From positions 62,001 through 126,000 of the forward strand of contig NZ_JAAAFX010000009.1 in assembly GCF_019352895.1 (NCBI RefSeq): a stretch of DNA of 64,000 nucleotides. Direction: 5' to 3'. Both the position numbers and the translations under genes were made by a program. This document shows positions 17,028 to 25,402 of this stretch, piece by piece. This DNA is from Variovorax boronicumulans (GTDB taxonomy: Bacteria; Pseudomonadota; Gammaproteobacteria; Burkholderiales; Burkholderiaceae_C). The notes beneath the pieces are model-generated. The model searched no databases and was not told the origin of the DNA. It saw nothing but the letters and a program-made list of their open reading frames with translations. How positions within the stretch are numbered: position 1 is the first letter of the stretch; every line of letters starts with the position of its first letter.

Positions 17028-18506
17028 ATGCCAACGTCCCCTCTTTCCGAACCTGAACACGCAAGGCAGGACCTTCGATTGCAGAGCTATCGCATCGCCG
17101 TCGGCACCAGCCTGCTGGTCATCCTGTTGCTGGTCGTCTGGCATGGGCTGGGCATGCTTCAGCTGAAGCCCTTGCTGTTGATCCTCGGCGTGATCGTCGG
17201 CTGGGTGCTGGTTTTCCACCTGGCCTTCCGCAGCGGGCGCAACCGCAAGCTCGCGGATCCGAGCATGACGGTGGCGCAGATGAGCGCCGCAGCCCTCACG
17301 TTGCTGGGCGGCGCGTTCGCGTCGGATGGCGGGCGTGCGATGTTCCTGGTGCTGCTGGCGATGGTCAGCCTGTTCGGTGCGCTGCGGCTGCGCACGCCCG
17401 CGCTCATGAGCTATGCGCTGGGCAGCGTCATCGGCTATGCAGCGGTGCTCGGTCTGCTGCACCTGTTCAAGCCGCAGACCCTCGACATGCAGCTCGAGTG
17501 GCTGCAGTTGCTGGTCTTCGCGGTCGTGATGCCCTGGTTCGCGATGATGGGCGGCCACATCAGTTCGCTGCGCGAGCAGCTCAAGGCCGCCTTTCGCGCC
17601 GTCTCGGAGAGCGAGCGCATGCTGGCAGAGGCGCAGCGGCTGGCCCATTTCGGCAGCTGGAGCTTCGACCCCGTGACCCGCGAGGCCGCCTGGTCGGAGG
17701 AGACCTTTCGCATCTTCGGCCTCGACCGGGACGACCGCGGCATGGCCGGTGCGGATTTCCGCTCTCTGGTCCACGAAGAGGACCGCGAACGCTACATGCG
17801 CCTGATCGACCGCGCGCTGGGGGAGGGCAAGGAGTTCGATACCGAGTACCGCATCTCGCTGCCCTCGGGGGCCGTGCGCTGGGTTCACGCGCTGGCGCAA
17901 CCGTCGGCCAGCGCGGAGGGCGGCGGCAACCTGCTGCGCGGCACCGTGATGGACATCACGCAGCGCAAGGCCTCGGAAGACCAGATTCGCCGGCTGGCGC
18001 ACTTCGATGCGCTGACCGGGCTGCCCAACCGCAACCTGCTGATGCAGCTGCTGCGCCACGCGGTGGGCAAGGCGCAGCGGGGATCGCCGCTCGCGCTGCT
18101 GTTCATCGACCTGGACGGTTTCAAGGCCGTCAACGATTCGCTGGGCCACGAGGTGGGCGATGCGCTGCTCGCGGCCTTTGCGCAGCGGCTGGGCCGCAGC
18201 CTGCGCATGTCGGACACGGCGGCGCGGCTGGGGGGAGACGAGTTCGTGGTGATCGTCGACGACTTCGCCAGCCGGGCCGACGTCGAAACCGTCGCGCAGC
18301 GCATCCTGCTCGCCGCCTCGACGCGCTTCAAGGTGCTCGAACACGACTGCGCGATCTCGGCCAGCATCGGCATTGCGCTGTACGGACCGAAGTGCGCGGA
18401 CGTGAACGCACTGATCAAGAACGCCGACCTGACGATGTACATGGCCAAGCGCGCGGGCCGCAACGTCTACCGTTTCTGGTCGGACGACCTGGTCGCGCAG
18501 GACTGA
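17028..18506 (+). CDS. Membrane PAS-GGDEF diguanylate cyclase
   Basis: A 492-residue inner-membrane protein predicted to make cyclic di-GMP. The N-terminal 180 residues hold about six hydrophobic segments, a PAS fold follows (FGSWSFDPVTREAAWSEETF to VMDITQRK), and the C-terminal cyclase domain has an intact GGDEF (402-406). The product-inhibition I-site RxxD (R393-D396) lies exactly five residues before it, so feedback inhibition is likely. There is no EAL domain. I start at the ATG at 17028; an ATG at 16950 is possible but adds an atypical tail. The cue sensed is unknown. Confidence 0.9.
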   Translation: MPTSPLSEPEHARQDLRLQSYRIAVGTSLLVILLLVVWHGLGMLQLKPLLLILGVIVGWVLVFHLAFRSGRNRKLADPSMTVAQMSAAALTLLGGAFASDGGRAMFLVLLAMVSLFGALRLRTPALMSYALGSVIGYAAVLGLLHLFKPQTLDMQLEWLQLLVFAVVMPWFAMMGGHISSLREQLKAAFRAVSESERMLAEAQRLAHFGSWSFDPVTREAAWSEETFRIFGLDRDDRGMAGADFRSLVHEEDRERYMRLIDRALGEGKEFDTEYRISLPSGAVRWVHALAQPSASAEGGGNLLRGTVMDITQRKASEDQIRRLAHFDALTGLPNRNLLMQLLRHAVGKAQRGSPLALLFIDLDGFKAVNDSLGHEVGDALLAAFAQRLGRSLRMSDTAARLGGDEFVVIVDDFASRADVETVAQRILLAASTRFKVLEHDCAISASIGIALYGPKCADVNALIKNADLTMYMAKRAGRNVYRFWSDDLVAQD

Positions 18507-18584
18507 ACCGCAGACCACCGCCGGGACGTGTGCAGTAATGCACGCTCAGACGCCCCGGAGGTCCAATTCGGAAATGTAGCAAAA

Positions 18585-18620
18585 GGTATTCATTGTAGTA
18601 AAATGACCTACATGAATACC
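18585..18620. promoter_or_regulatory. Near-perfect inverted repeat over the start of a small gene
   Basis: GGTATTCAT-T-GTAG at 18585-18598 pairs with CTACATGAATACC at 18608-18620 around a 9-nt centre, a 13-bp stem with one bulged T. The right arm contains the ATG at 18612 and the centre contains the ATG at 18603. It could be a repressor operator or an mRNA hairpin hiding the ribosome-binding region. The surrounding stretch is noticeably more AT-rich than its neighbours. Confidence 0.5.
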
Positions 18621-18803
18621 GAACGCGACAACTTCTACGACTGGGCCAAGGACAAGACCGACAGCACCCGTTTCTCGACGTTGAGCCCTTCGATCCTCCC
18701 GGCGCGCCGCGCGGCGCCCTCCCGCTCGCCCTGGGTACGCCTGGCCGTGATCGCCGTCGTAGTGATCGCATCGAGCGCGGCGTACCACTTCTTCCTGAGC
18801 TAG
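18603..18803 (+). CDS. Small single-pass membrane protein
   Basis: Sixty-six residues from the ATG at 18603, or 63 from the ATG at 18612; both starts lie inside the inverted repeat 18585-18620. The N-terminal half is polar (NTERDNFYDWAKDKTDST), a short basic segment with RRAA and RSP follows, and a single hydrophobic helix ends the protein (VRLAVIAVVVIASSAAYHF). It should be an inner-membrane protein with a cytoplasmic N-terminal tail. It ends 7 nt before the convergent LysR gene. I do not recognise a family; an upstream in-frame start at 18528 is less likely. Confidence 0.6.
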   Translation: MTYMNTERDNFYDWAKDKTDSTRFSTLSPSILPARRAAPSRSPWVRLAVIAVVVIASSAAYHFFLS

Positions 18804-18810
18804 TCCGCGC

Positions 18811-19707
18811 TCACTTTCTGGAAAATTGCTGTCGCGCCGCGCGCGTGATGGCTGCCACGCACGGGTGCGTGATGCGGCGCTCCACCGAGATGCCGAAGAA
18901 CTCCTCGACCAGTTCCGAGGCCCGGCCCAGCACCTTCACGCCGTACTGCGCACAGGTCTCGTCCTCGAGCACCGTCGGTGCCATGAACACGCCGCGCCCC
19001 TCGCCGCCGAAGGCCTTGAGCAGCGCGGCATCGTCGAACTCGCCGATCAGCCGGGGCCGCAGCGCATGCTCGGCGAGCCAGAGGTCGAGCCGCTGGCGCA
19101 TCGCCGAGGCCGAACCCGGGATCAGCATCGGCGCACCGTCCAGGCATTGGGGGTAGCTGCCTTCCAGTGAGGCATGCAGGGCCGGCGTGGCGAAGAAGGT
19201 CATGGCGGTGGTGCCCAGCGTGTGGTTGAAGGCCTTCACGCTGGTCTGCTTGCCCATGGCCTCGTTGGCGATCACCAGGTCGAGGCGTTGCACCGAGAGC
19301 TGGCCCAGCAGGTCCCTGAAATGGCCCTCGTGGCAGATCAGCCGGACCTGCTCGGGGATGGCCAGGGCCGGTTCGAGCAGCCGGTAGGCGATCGCCTTGG
19401 GCACCGCGTCCGCGATGCCGACCCGGAAATTCAGCGTGCGGACCCCCGAGCGCTTGTTGCCCACCGCGGCCTCGAGTTCTGCGCCCAACGAGAAGATTTG
19501 GTCGGCATAACTGAGCGCCGTGCGTCCTTCTGGCGTTAATTCGACGCCGCGGCCACTTTTCTGGAACAAATGGCAGCCCAGCGACTCTTCCAGTAACTTG
19601 ATCTGCGTGGACAGGGTTTGCGGCGTGATGTGCAGCTGCTCCCCGGCCCGTACGATGCCGCCGGCTTTGGCGGCCGCCCAGAAGTAGTAGAGGTGCTTGA
19701 AATTCAT
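18811..19707 (-). CDS. nhaR: LysR-family regulator, NhaR-like
   Basis: A 298-residue LysR regulator. The opening MNFKHLYYFWAAAKAGGI and the helix-turn-helix EQLHITPQTLSTQIKLLEES match NhaR, the Na+-responsive activator of the Na+/H+ antiporter nhaA, better than typical LysR members. The C-terminal effector domain is full length. No nhaA lies next to it here; its divergent neighbour is a YccA/BI-1 family membrane protein whose start lies 134 bp away. Confidence 0.82.
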   Translation of the reverse strand: MNFKHLYYFWAAAKAGGIVRAGEQLHITPQTLSTQIKLLEESLGCHLFQKSGRGVELTPEGRTALSYADQIFSLGAELEAAVGNKRSGVRTLNFRVGIADAVPKAIAYRLLEPALAIPEQVRLICHEGHFRDLLGQLSVQRLDLVIANEAMGKQTSVKAFNHTLGTTAMTFFATPALHASLEGSYPQCLDGAPMLIPGSASAMRQRLDLWLAEHALRPRLIGEFDDAALLKAFGGEGRGVFMAPTVLEDETCAQYGVKVLGRASELVEEFFGISVERRITHPCVAAITRAARQQFSRK

Positions 19708-19841
19708 GGTGTCGCTTCCATATTAAACAAATAACGAAGGAACGATGCCGAAAATACGACTTTTCTCGAAGGCTCGAACGCCCTAGAGTGCAAAGCGACG
19801 CTTCCCCCTTTTTCGCCCGCGTGCTTTCAACAAGGACATCC

Positions 19842-20534
19842 ATGAACGAGACGATCTCCCGCTACGGTGCCTACGGCGTACCGACCACCTCCGCGCAACG
19901 CAACCAGGTCCTGCGCAACACCTACTGGCTGCTGGCCCTGTCGATGGTGCCCACGGTATTGGGCGCCTGGCTGGGCGTGGCCACCGGCATCACGCGCGCC
20001 ATGTCCCCGGGCATCGGCATGATCGTGTTCCTGGGCGGCGCCTTCGGCTTCATGTTCGCCATCGAGAAGACCAAGAACTCGGCCGCCGGCGTGCCGGTGC
20101 TGCTGGCCTTCACCTTCTTCATGGGCCTGATGCTTTCGCGCCTGGTCGGCACGGTGCTGGGCCTGTCCAACGGCGCCAGCCTGGTGATGACCGCCTTCGC
20201 CGGCACTGGCGCGGTCTTCCTGGGCATGGCGACGCTGTCGTCGGTGATCCAGCGTGACCTGTCGGCCATGGGCAAGTGGCTCTTCATCGGCGTGATCCTG
20301 CTGCTGGTGGCCGGCATCGCCAATTTCTTCATCCAGTCGAGCGCGCTGATGATCACGCTGTCGGTGCTCGCCATCGGCATCTTCTCGGCCTTCATCCTGC
20401 ACGACCTCAAGCGCGTGAAGGACGGCCACGAGACCAACTACATCTCGGCCACGCTGGGCGTCTACCTCAGCATCTACAACGTCTTCCAGTCGCTGCTGGC
20501 CCTGCTCGGCCTGGCCGGCGGCCGCGACGAGTGA
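19842..20534 (+). CDS. Bax-inhibitor-1/YccA family membrane protein
   Basis: A 230-residue protein with seven hydrophobic segments of the BI-1/YccA family. The hallmark C-terminal portion is present: IGIFSAFILHDLKRVKDG followed by NYISATLGVYLSIYNVFQSL. YccA proteins associate with and restrain the membrane protease FtsH; eukaryotic relatives are pH-gated Ca2+ leak channels. The start at 19842 leaves an AAGGA-like sequence (19832-19836) about 5 nt upstream. It is divergent from the NhaR-like gene and 60 bp ahead of an Rrf2 gene. Confidence 0.9.
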   Translation: MNETISRYGAYGVPTTSAQRNQVLRNTYWLLALSMVPTVLGAWLGVATGITRAMSPGIGMIVFLGGAFGFMFAIEKTKNSAAGVPVLLAFTFFMGLMLSRLVGTVLGLSNGASLVMTAFAGTGAVFLGMATLSSVIQRDLSAMGKWLFIGVILLLVAGIANFFIQSSALMITLSVLAIGIFSAFILHDLKRVKDGHETNYISATLGVYLSIYNVFQSLLALLGLAGGRDE

Positions 20535-20594
20535 ACGTTCCAGGCATTCAAGTTCATTGAACAGAACCACGACAACTAAACCCAGGAGAACACC

Positions 20595-21122
20595 ATGCGC
20601 CTCAGCACCAAAGGACGTCTCGCCGTCGTCGCCATGATCGACGTGGCACTGCACCGCAAGGTCGGCCCCATCTCGCTGGCCGTGCTCAGCCGCCGGCAGC
20701 GCATTTCCTTGTCTTATCTCGAGCAGATGTTCGCCGACCTGCGCCGGCACGGGCTGGTGGCGTCCACCCGCGGTCCGGGCGGCGGCTACGGCCTGGGCCG
20801 CGAGGCGTCGTCCATCACGGTGGCCGACATCCTGTTCGCGGTCGACGGCCCCTCGGTCGAGAGCCGCGCGTCGGCCGTGCAGCCCGACGACCTGCAGCGC
20901 TGCGCCACGCCGGAGCTGTGGGATTCGCTGAGCCGCAAGGTGGTGGAGTTCCTCGACTCGGTCCACCTGCAGAAGCTGGTCGACGACCAGATCGCGCTGG
21001 GCGTGCAGATGCACGCCGAACCGCTCAAGCGACCGGAGCCGGTGCGCACGGTGGTCAAGCCGTCGCGCCCCAACGCGCCCAATTCGGTGTTCGAACTGGC
21101 GCGCTTCGGCATCGCCAGCTGA
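20595..21122 (+). CDS. Rrf2-family regulator lacking the IscR cysteine triad
   Basis: A 175-residue winged-helix regulator. The start MRLSTKGRLAVVAMIDVALH and the recognition region ISLSYLEQMFADLRRHGLVAS with GPGGGYGLGR are IscR-like. In the segment where IscR holds three Fe-S cysteines only one cysteine remains (LQRCATPELWDSLS), so a canonical [2Fe-2S] cluster is unlikely. The C-terminal tail is longer than in RsrR/NsrR. AGGAG lies about 7 nt upstream of the ATG. The Isc operon is not adjacent, so the regulon is unknown. Confidence 0.88.
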   Translation: MRLSTKGRLAVVAMIDVALHRKVGPISLAVLSRRQRISLSYLEQMFADLRRHGLVASTRGPGGGYGLGREASSITVADILFAVDGPSVESRASAVQPDDLQRCATPELWDSLSRKVVEFLDSVHLQKLVDDQIALGVQMHAEPLKRPEPVRTVVKPSRPNAPNSVFELARFGIAS

Positions 21123-21167
21123 AGCGGTCCGCGGGGCGCCAGGCCCCGCATTTCTCCTTGCTTTCCG

Positions 21168-23315
21168 TCAGAACTCGTAGGTCGCCGACACCCAGAGCCG
21201 GCGGCCTTCGTCGTTGTTGACGTAGGGGCTGCCGTAGGTGGGCGCTGCCTGGCCCGGCACCGCATAGCCGCGGTAGTCGATGAAGTTCTTGTTCAGCAGG
21301 TTGTAGACCGCCGCGCTGATCACCCATTGCTTGTTGACCTGGTAGGCCCCGCCGATGTGCAGCAGGCCGTAGCCCTTGTAGTCGCCCAGTGCGCTCTTGG
21401 CGGCGATGGTGGCGGCCGTGGTGCCCGGGTCGCGGAAGCGGTCGCTGCGGACCTCGGCGCGCAGCCAGCCCGACCAGGCGCCGCCCGGCTGCCAGTGCAG
21501 GCTGGCGTTGAAGGCGTGCTTGGGCGTGTCGGTCAGCGGCTTGCCCTGGTTCGGGCCGCTCTTCTGTTCGCTGCGCGTGTAGGTGTAGTTCAGCCGCGTC
21601 GACCAGGCCGCATCCAGCGGGATCCGCGTGGCGAACTCCAGGCCCTGCGTCACGGCTTCGTCCACGTTGATGCTCTGGCCGAAGGTGTCGACCGCCGGCC
21701 AGTTGCCGAAGCTCACGCAGCCGGGACGGTTGAGCGCCGGCCGGTAGCCGCAGTTCGGCAGGCCCGGGCCGCTGGTGATCTTGTCCTTGAACTGGTTGTG
21801 GAACAGCGCGGCGCTGGCGGTGAAGCCGGCCAGGTTGTCGTAGTAGGTGCCGATCTCGGTCGTGGTGCTGGTCTCGGGCTTGAGGTCGGGCGAACCGATC
21901 AGCGGCGTGCGGCCCTGGTTGCCGAAGCCGTTGATGCCGGGCGCGAGCTGTTCCACGCGCGGCGTCTTGTAGCCGTTGCTCACACCGCCCTTGAAGGTCC
22001 AGTTCGGCGTGGCGTTCCAGACGCCGTAGATGCGCGGGCTGAGCTTGCCGCCGAACAGGCTGTGCTCGTCGTAGCGCGCGCCGAAGGTCAGGCCGAAGCT
22101 GTCGACGATGCGCCATTCGTCCTCGAGGAACAGCGCCTTCTGCGTGAAGCTGAAGGTCTGCGGCGCGACGCCGTCCTTCATCTCCGCTTCCCACCACTGG
22201 CCGCCCACGGTGACCAGATGGCGGCCCAGCGCGGTGACCAGCTTGCTGTCGAGCACGCGGCTCTCGACTTCCAGCGTGCGCGGCGAACCGGCCACGGCGC
22301 CCGGCGTGCCCGGCGGGATCGTGCGGCCGACGGTCTCGGTGCGGTTGACCATGTAGCTGGTGTCCCAGCGGCCGAAGCTGTAGCGGCCGGCGTGGGCCAG
22401 CGTGATCTGGTCGCGGTCGTACTTCTGCTCGGGCGCATAGCCGCCGGTGCCCAGGGTGCCGAGCTGGCCGCGCGCGTTGTCGTAGGTCTGGCGGCCGGTG
22501 TCGAGGTCCAGGCTCAGGTCGTGGTCGCGCGTGGGCGTGAGCGTGAGCCTGGCGCCGAAGTTCTCGATGTCCGACTTGACCGGGTTGGCGCCCATGACCG
22601 GCGCGACCTCGGCACCCAGCTGGTTGAGGTAGCTGATGTCGGCGGCCTGGCGCTTGAACTTGGCGCCGCGCACGGCCAGGCCCAGCAGGTCCTGCTGGAT
22701 CGGGCCGCTCAGGTAGAACTTGCCCGAGCGGGTGTCGCCGAAGTCCGAGCTCTCCTGCAGCGTGTAGTCGGCCGAGACCGAGCCGGCCCATTGCTTGCCG
22801 ACCTTGCGCGTGATGATGTTGATCACGCCGCCCATCGCATCGGAACCGTAGAGCGTGGACATCGGGCCGCGGATGACCTCGATGCGCTCGATCGCCGACA
22901 CCGGCGGCATGAAGCTGGTCTGCGTCTCGGTGAAGCCGTTGGGCGTGACGTTGCCGGCGGCGTTCTGGCGCCGGCCGTCGATCAGCACCAGCGTGTAGTC
23001 GCTGGGCATGCCGCGGATGCTGATGTTCAGGCCCCCGGTCTTGCCGGCGGCCGCGCCCACGTCCACGCCTTCGACGTCCTGCAGCGCCTCGGCCAGGCTG
23101 TTGAAGCGCTTCTGCTGCAGCTCGGCGCGATTGATCACCGTGATGGAGGCGGGCGCATCCTTGATGTCCTGCTCGGAACCGGAGGCCGTGACCACCACCT
23201 CGCGGAGGTCGGTAGCGCCCGACTGGGCGAAGGCGGGGGTGGCGAAGAGGCTGGCGGCGCACAGGGCGACGGCGGACAGGCGCGGCAAGGCTGCGCCGGG
23301 ATGGGCTTGAGGCAT
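21168..23315 (-). CDS. TonB-dependent outer-membrane receptor
   Basis: A 715-residue outer-membrane receptor of the CirA/FepA-like class. After the signal peptide (LFATPAFAQ) comes a TonB box-like REVVVTASG, then the plug domain (IRGMPSDYTLVLIDGRR, IEVIRGPMSTLYGSDAMGG) and a 22-strand barrel ending in the aromatic residue Phe (VSATYEF). Such receptors import ferric siderophores, haem or B12-like ligands. No siderophore genes or TonB-ExbBD adjoin it. A Fur-like palindrome lies about 105 bp upstream, consistent with iron regulation. Confidence 0.93.
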   Translation of the reverse strand: MPQAHPGAALPRLSAVALCAASLFATPAFAQSGATDLREVVVTASGSEQDIKDAPASITVINRAELQQKRFNSLAEALQDVEGVDVGAAAGKTGGLNISIRGMPSDYTLVLIDGRRQNAAGNVTPNGFTETQTSFMPPVSAIERIEVIRGPMSTLYGSDAMGGVINIITRKVGKQWAGSVSADYTLQESSDFGDTRSGKFYLSGPIQQDLLGLAVRGAKFKRQAADISYLNQLGAEVAPVMGANPVKSDIENFGARLTLTPTRDHDLSLDLDTGRQTYDNARGQLGTLGTGGYAPEQKYDRDQITLAHAGRYSFGRWDTSYMVNRTETVGRTIPPGTPGAVAGSPRTLEVESRVLDSKLVTALGRHLVTVGGQWWEAEMKDGVAPQTFSFTQKALFLEDEWRIVDSFGLTFGARYDEHSLFGGKLSPRIYGVWNATPNWTFKGGVSNGYKTPRVEQLAPGINGFGNQGRTPLIGSPDLKPETSTTTEIGTYYDNLAGFTASAALFHNQFKDKITSGPGLPNCGYRPALNRPGCVSFGNWPAVDTFGQSINVDEAVTQGLEFATRIPLDAAWSTRLNYTYTRSEQKSGPNQGKPLTDTPKHAFNASLHWQPGGAWSGWLRAEVRSDRFRDPGTTAATIAAKSALGDYKGYGLLHIGGAYQVNKQWVISAAVYNLLNKNFIDYRGYAVPGQAAPTYGSPYVNNDEGRRLWVSATYEF

Positions 23316-23417
23316 CCGGGGGAACTCCAGAAAAGACGACGGGAAATAACCGGGAACGTCGCTTCTGGAGGTGTTTTTGTCTTGCGCGCTGACCGAACTT
23401 GCAACAAGTGTATTGCA

Positions 23418-23436
23418 AATGCGAACTAGTTCGTTT
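23418..23436. promoter_or_regulatory. Candidate Fur box upstream of the TonB receptor
   Basis: AATGCGAACTAGTTCGTTT contains the perfect palindrome CGAACTAGTTCG (23422-23433) and matches the AATGnGAA-n4-TTC pattern of Fur sites moderately. A second repeat TTGCAA-N8-TTGCAA lies at 23399-23418. Both are in the divergent gap between the receptor and the gene at 23519. Confidence 0.35.
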
Positions 23437-23518
23437 CTCGTGTATCACGCCGGGCTGAACTTTCAGGCGTCCACGGCCTCACACTCGGCCCCTCGCATCT
23501 CACGCTGGACCTCTTCCC

Positions 23519-24031
23519 TTGGCTGTCTTTCCCCCTGTTCGCTTCCTCGTGGGCGCCGCCGTGATCCTCGGTGCCAGCACCCTCGCGTCGGCCCAGTCCC
23601 TGCCCGAGGGCGTGCGCCTGGGCATGTCGGCCGAAGCGCTGCGCGATGCCGTGCCCGATGCGCAACGTGTCGCGCGCCCGCAACGTTTGCCGGGCGGGCT
23701 GGCCGGCCTCTGGCGCGGCGCACCCAGCCTCATCGGCGGGCTGGCCTTCGACCCGACCTTCTTCTTTTCCGCGGGGGCGCTGCAGCGCGTCGAATGGCTG
23801 GCCGCGGCCGACAGCCTGCCCGACCGGGGCGATGCCGCCTTCAGCGCCTTGCTCGACTGGGGCCGGGCCCGCTTCGGCACCGAGACGGCGGCACGCGACC
23901 CCGGCAGCCGCTATGCCAGCTGGGCCACCGAGGACACCGACGTCTACCTGCAGCGCGCCGACGGCGCCGGCCATGCCACCGTGCGGCTGGTCTACAAGAC
24001 GCGCGTGCGCAAGGACGGGAGCGAACTCTGA
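23519..24031 (+). CDS. Exported hypothetical protein
   Basis: A 170-residue protein with a signal peptide (VGAAVILGASTLASAQ, cleaved near residue 26) and a soluble alpha/beta periplasmic part. The start is a TTG at 23519; no ATG in frame keeps the signal peptide. Segments such as LPEGVRLGMSAEALRDAVP resemble small periplasmic proteins of the type that open with a GMS motif, whose function is unknown. It is divergent from the TonB receptor and convergent with ureG (10 nt apart). I do not assign a function. Confidence 0.65.
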   Translation: MAVFPPVRFLVGAAVILGASTLASAQSLPEGVRLGMSAEALRDAVPDAQRVARPQRLPGGLAGLWRGAPSLIGGLAFDPTFFFSAGALQRVEWLAAADSLPDRGDAAFSALLDWGRARFGTETAARDPGSRYASWATEDTDVYLQRADGAGHATVRLVYKTRVRKDGSEL

Positions 24032-24041
24032 GGGCCTGGCC

Positions 24042-24692
24042 TCAGCCCTCGTTGAGCATGCCGCGTTCCTCGATGAAGGCCACCACCTCGGCCACGCCGG
24101 TGTGGGTCTTGAGGTTGGTCATCACATAGGGGCGCTGCTTGCGCATGCGCTTCGTGTCGGCCTCCATCACGCCCAGGTCGGCCCCCACGTAGGGCGCGAG
24201 GTCGGTCTTGTTGATCACGAACAGGTCGCTCTTGGTGATGCCGGGCCCGCCCTTGCGCGGGATCTTCTCGCCGGCCGCCACGTCGATCACGTAGATCGTC
24301 AGGTCGCTGAGCTCGGGGCTGAAGGTCGCGGCCAGGTTGTCGCCGCCGCTCTCGATGAACACCACGTCGGCGTCGGGAAAGTCGACCAGCATGCGGTCGA
24401 TGGCCTCGAGGTTGATCGAGGCGTCCTCGCGGATCGCGGTGTGCGGGCAGCCGCCCGTCTCCACGCCCATGATGCGTTCGGCCGGCAGCGCGCCCGACAC
24501 CGTCAGCAGGCGCTGGTCTTCCTTGGTGTAGATGTCGTTGGTGATCGCGACCAGGTCGTACTTGTCGCGCATCGCCTTGCAGAGCATCTCGAGCAGCGTG
24601 GTCTTGCCGGAGCCGACCGGGCCGCCGATGCCCACGCGCAGCGGGGGCAGTTTCTTGGTGCGATGGGCGATGTGGTGGAGGGCGGAGGACAT
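24042..24692 (-). CDS. ureG: Urease accessory GTPase UreG
   Basis: A 216-residue SIMIBI GTPase that drives nickel delivery and lysine carbamylation in urease maturation. Present are the P-loop GGPVGSGKT (23-31), the metal motif GGCPHTAIREDAS with the CPH nickel site, ESGGDNLAATFSP, and the base motif NKTDLAP. Full length. It is the last gene of the urease operon, 20 nt after ureF. Confidence 0.97.
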   Translation of the reverse strand: MSSALHHIAHRTKKLPPLRVGIGGPVGSGKTTLLEMLCKAMRDKYDLVAITNDIYTKEDQRLLTVSGALPAERIMGVETGGCPHTAIREDASINLEAIDRMLVDFPDADVVFIESGGDNLAATFSPELSDLTIYVIDVAAGEKIPRKGGPGITKSDLFVINKTDLAPYVGADLGVMEADTKRMRKQRPYVMTNLKTHTGVAEVVAFIEERGMLNEG

Positions 24693-24712
24693 GGCGGGTC
24701 TCGTTCTGGAAG

Positions 24713-25402
24713 TCAGCTTCTGAAAAGGCGGGAGTATTGGTTTTCGTGGCGGGCGGAATAGATCGCCAGCATCGGCGAGAAGGCCTGGCGCGCGTCGTCG
24801 TCGAGCGCGATGGCATGGTCGATGGCAGTGGGAATCTCCTGCGCCAGCCGCCCCAGCATGCGCTGGCCCGCGCTCTGGCCCAGCGGCACCGACTTCACCG
24901 CGGCGCCGATCATGTTCTCGGCCCAGCCGAAGGCGAAGGCCAGGCAGCCGTCGCGCAGGCTGGCCTGCGTGCGTGCCGCCGCGAAGGCGAAGGCGACCGG
25001 ATAGGTGATTGCCAGGCCTTCGAACTGCGCCGCCACGTCGTCGTGCTGCAGCTTGAGCCATTCGACGAAGGAGCGGCCCATCTGCTCGGTCTGCAGCAGG
25101 AACTCGGTCGATTCGCGCGTCTGCAGCACCCAGGCATTGAGCGCTGCGATGCGCGCCGCGTCGGCCCTGCGCCAGGCCGCGATCGCCTGGGCGACCACGG
25201 CCAGGTCGCCGCGCGCGAGGCCCAGGTGCAGCTGGTCGGCGATCCAGTCGGAGGCCCGTGCCTCGCTGTCCAGTCCGGCCCATTCCACGCCGGCCTCGAG
25301 CCCCTCGGAATAGGAGAAGCCACCGATCGGCAGGGCCGGCGAGGCCAGCCAGATCAGCTGCAGGAGGCTGGCGGCGGGCATCGCGCCCGCGGTGTCGGTC
25401 AT
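24713..25402 (-). CDS. ureF: Urease accessory protein UreF
   Basis: A 229-residue all-helical accessory protein that bridges UreG to the UreD-urease complex. Characteristic segments are LIWLASPALPIGGFSYSEGL near the N terminus and SARHENQYSRLFRS at the C terminus, the tail that orders on binding UreD. Its start overlaps the ureE stop by one base (TGATG at 25400-25404), implying coupled translation. Confidence 0.96.
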   Translation of the reverse strand: MTDTAGAMPAASLLQLIWLASPALPIGGFSYSEGLEAGVEWAGLDSEARASDWIADQLHLGLARGDLAVVAQAIAAWRRADAARIAALNAWVLQTRESTEFLLQTEQMGRSFVEWLKLQHDDVAAQFEGLAITYPVAFAFAAARTQASLRDGCLAFAFGWAENMIGAAVKSVPLGQSAGQRMLGRLAQEIPTAIDHAIALDDDARQAFSPMLAIYSARHENQYSRLFRS

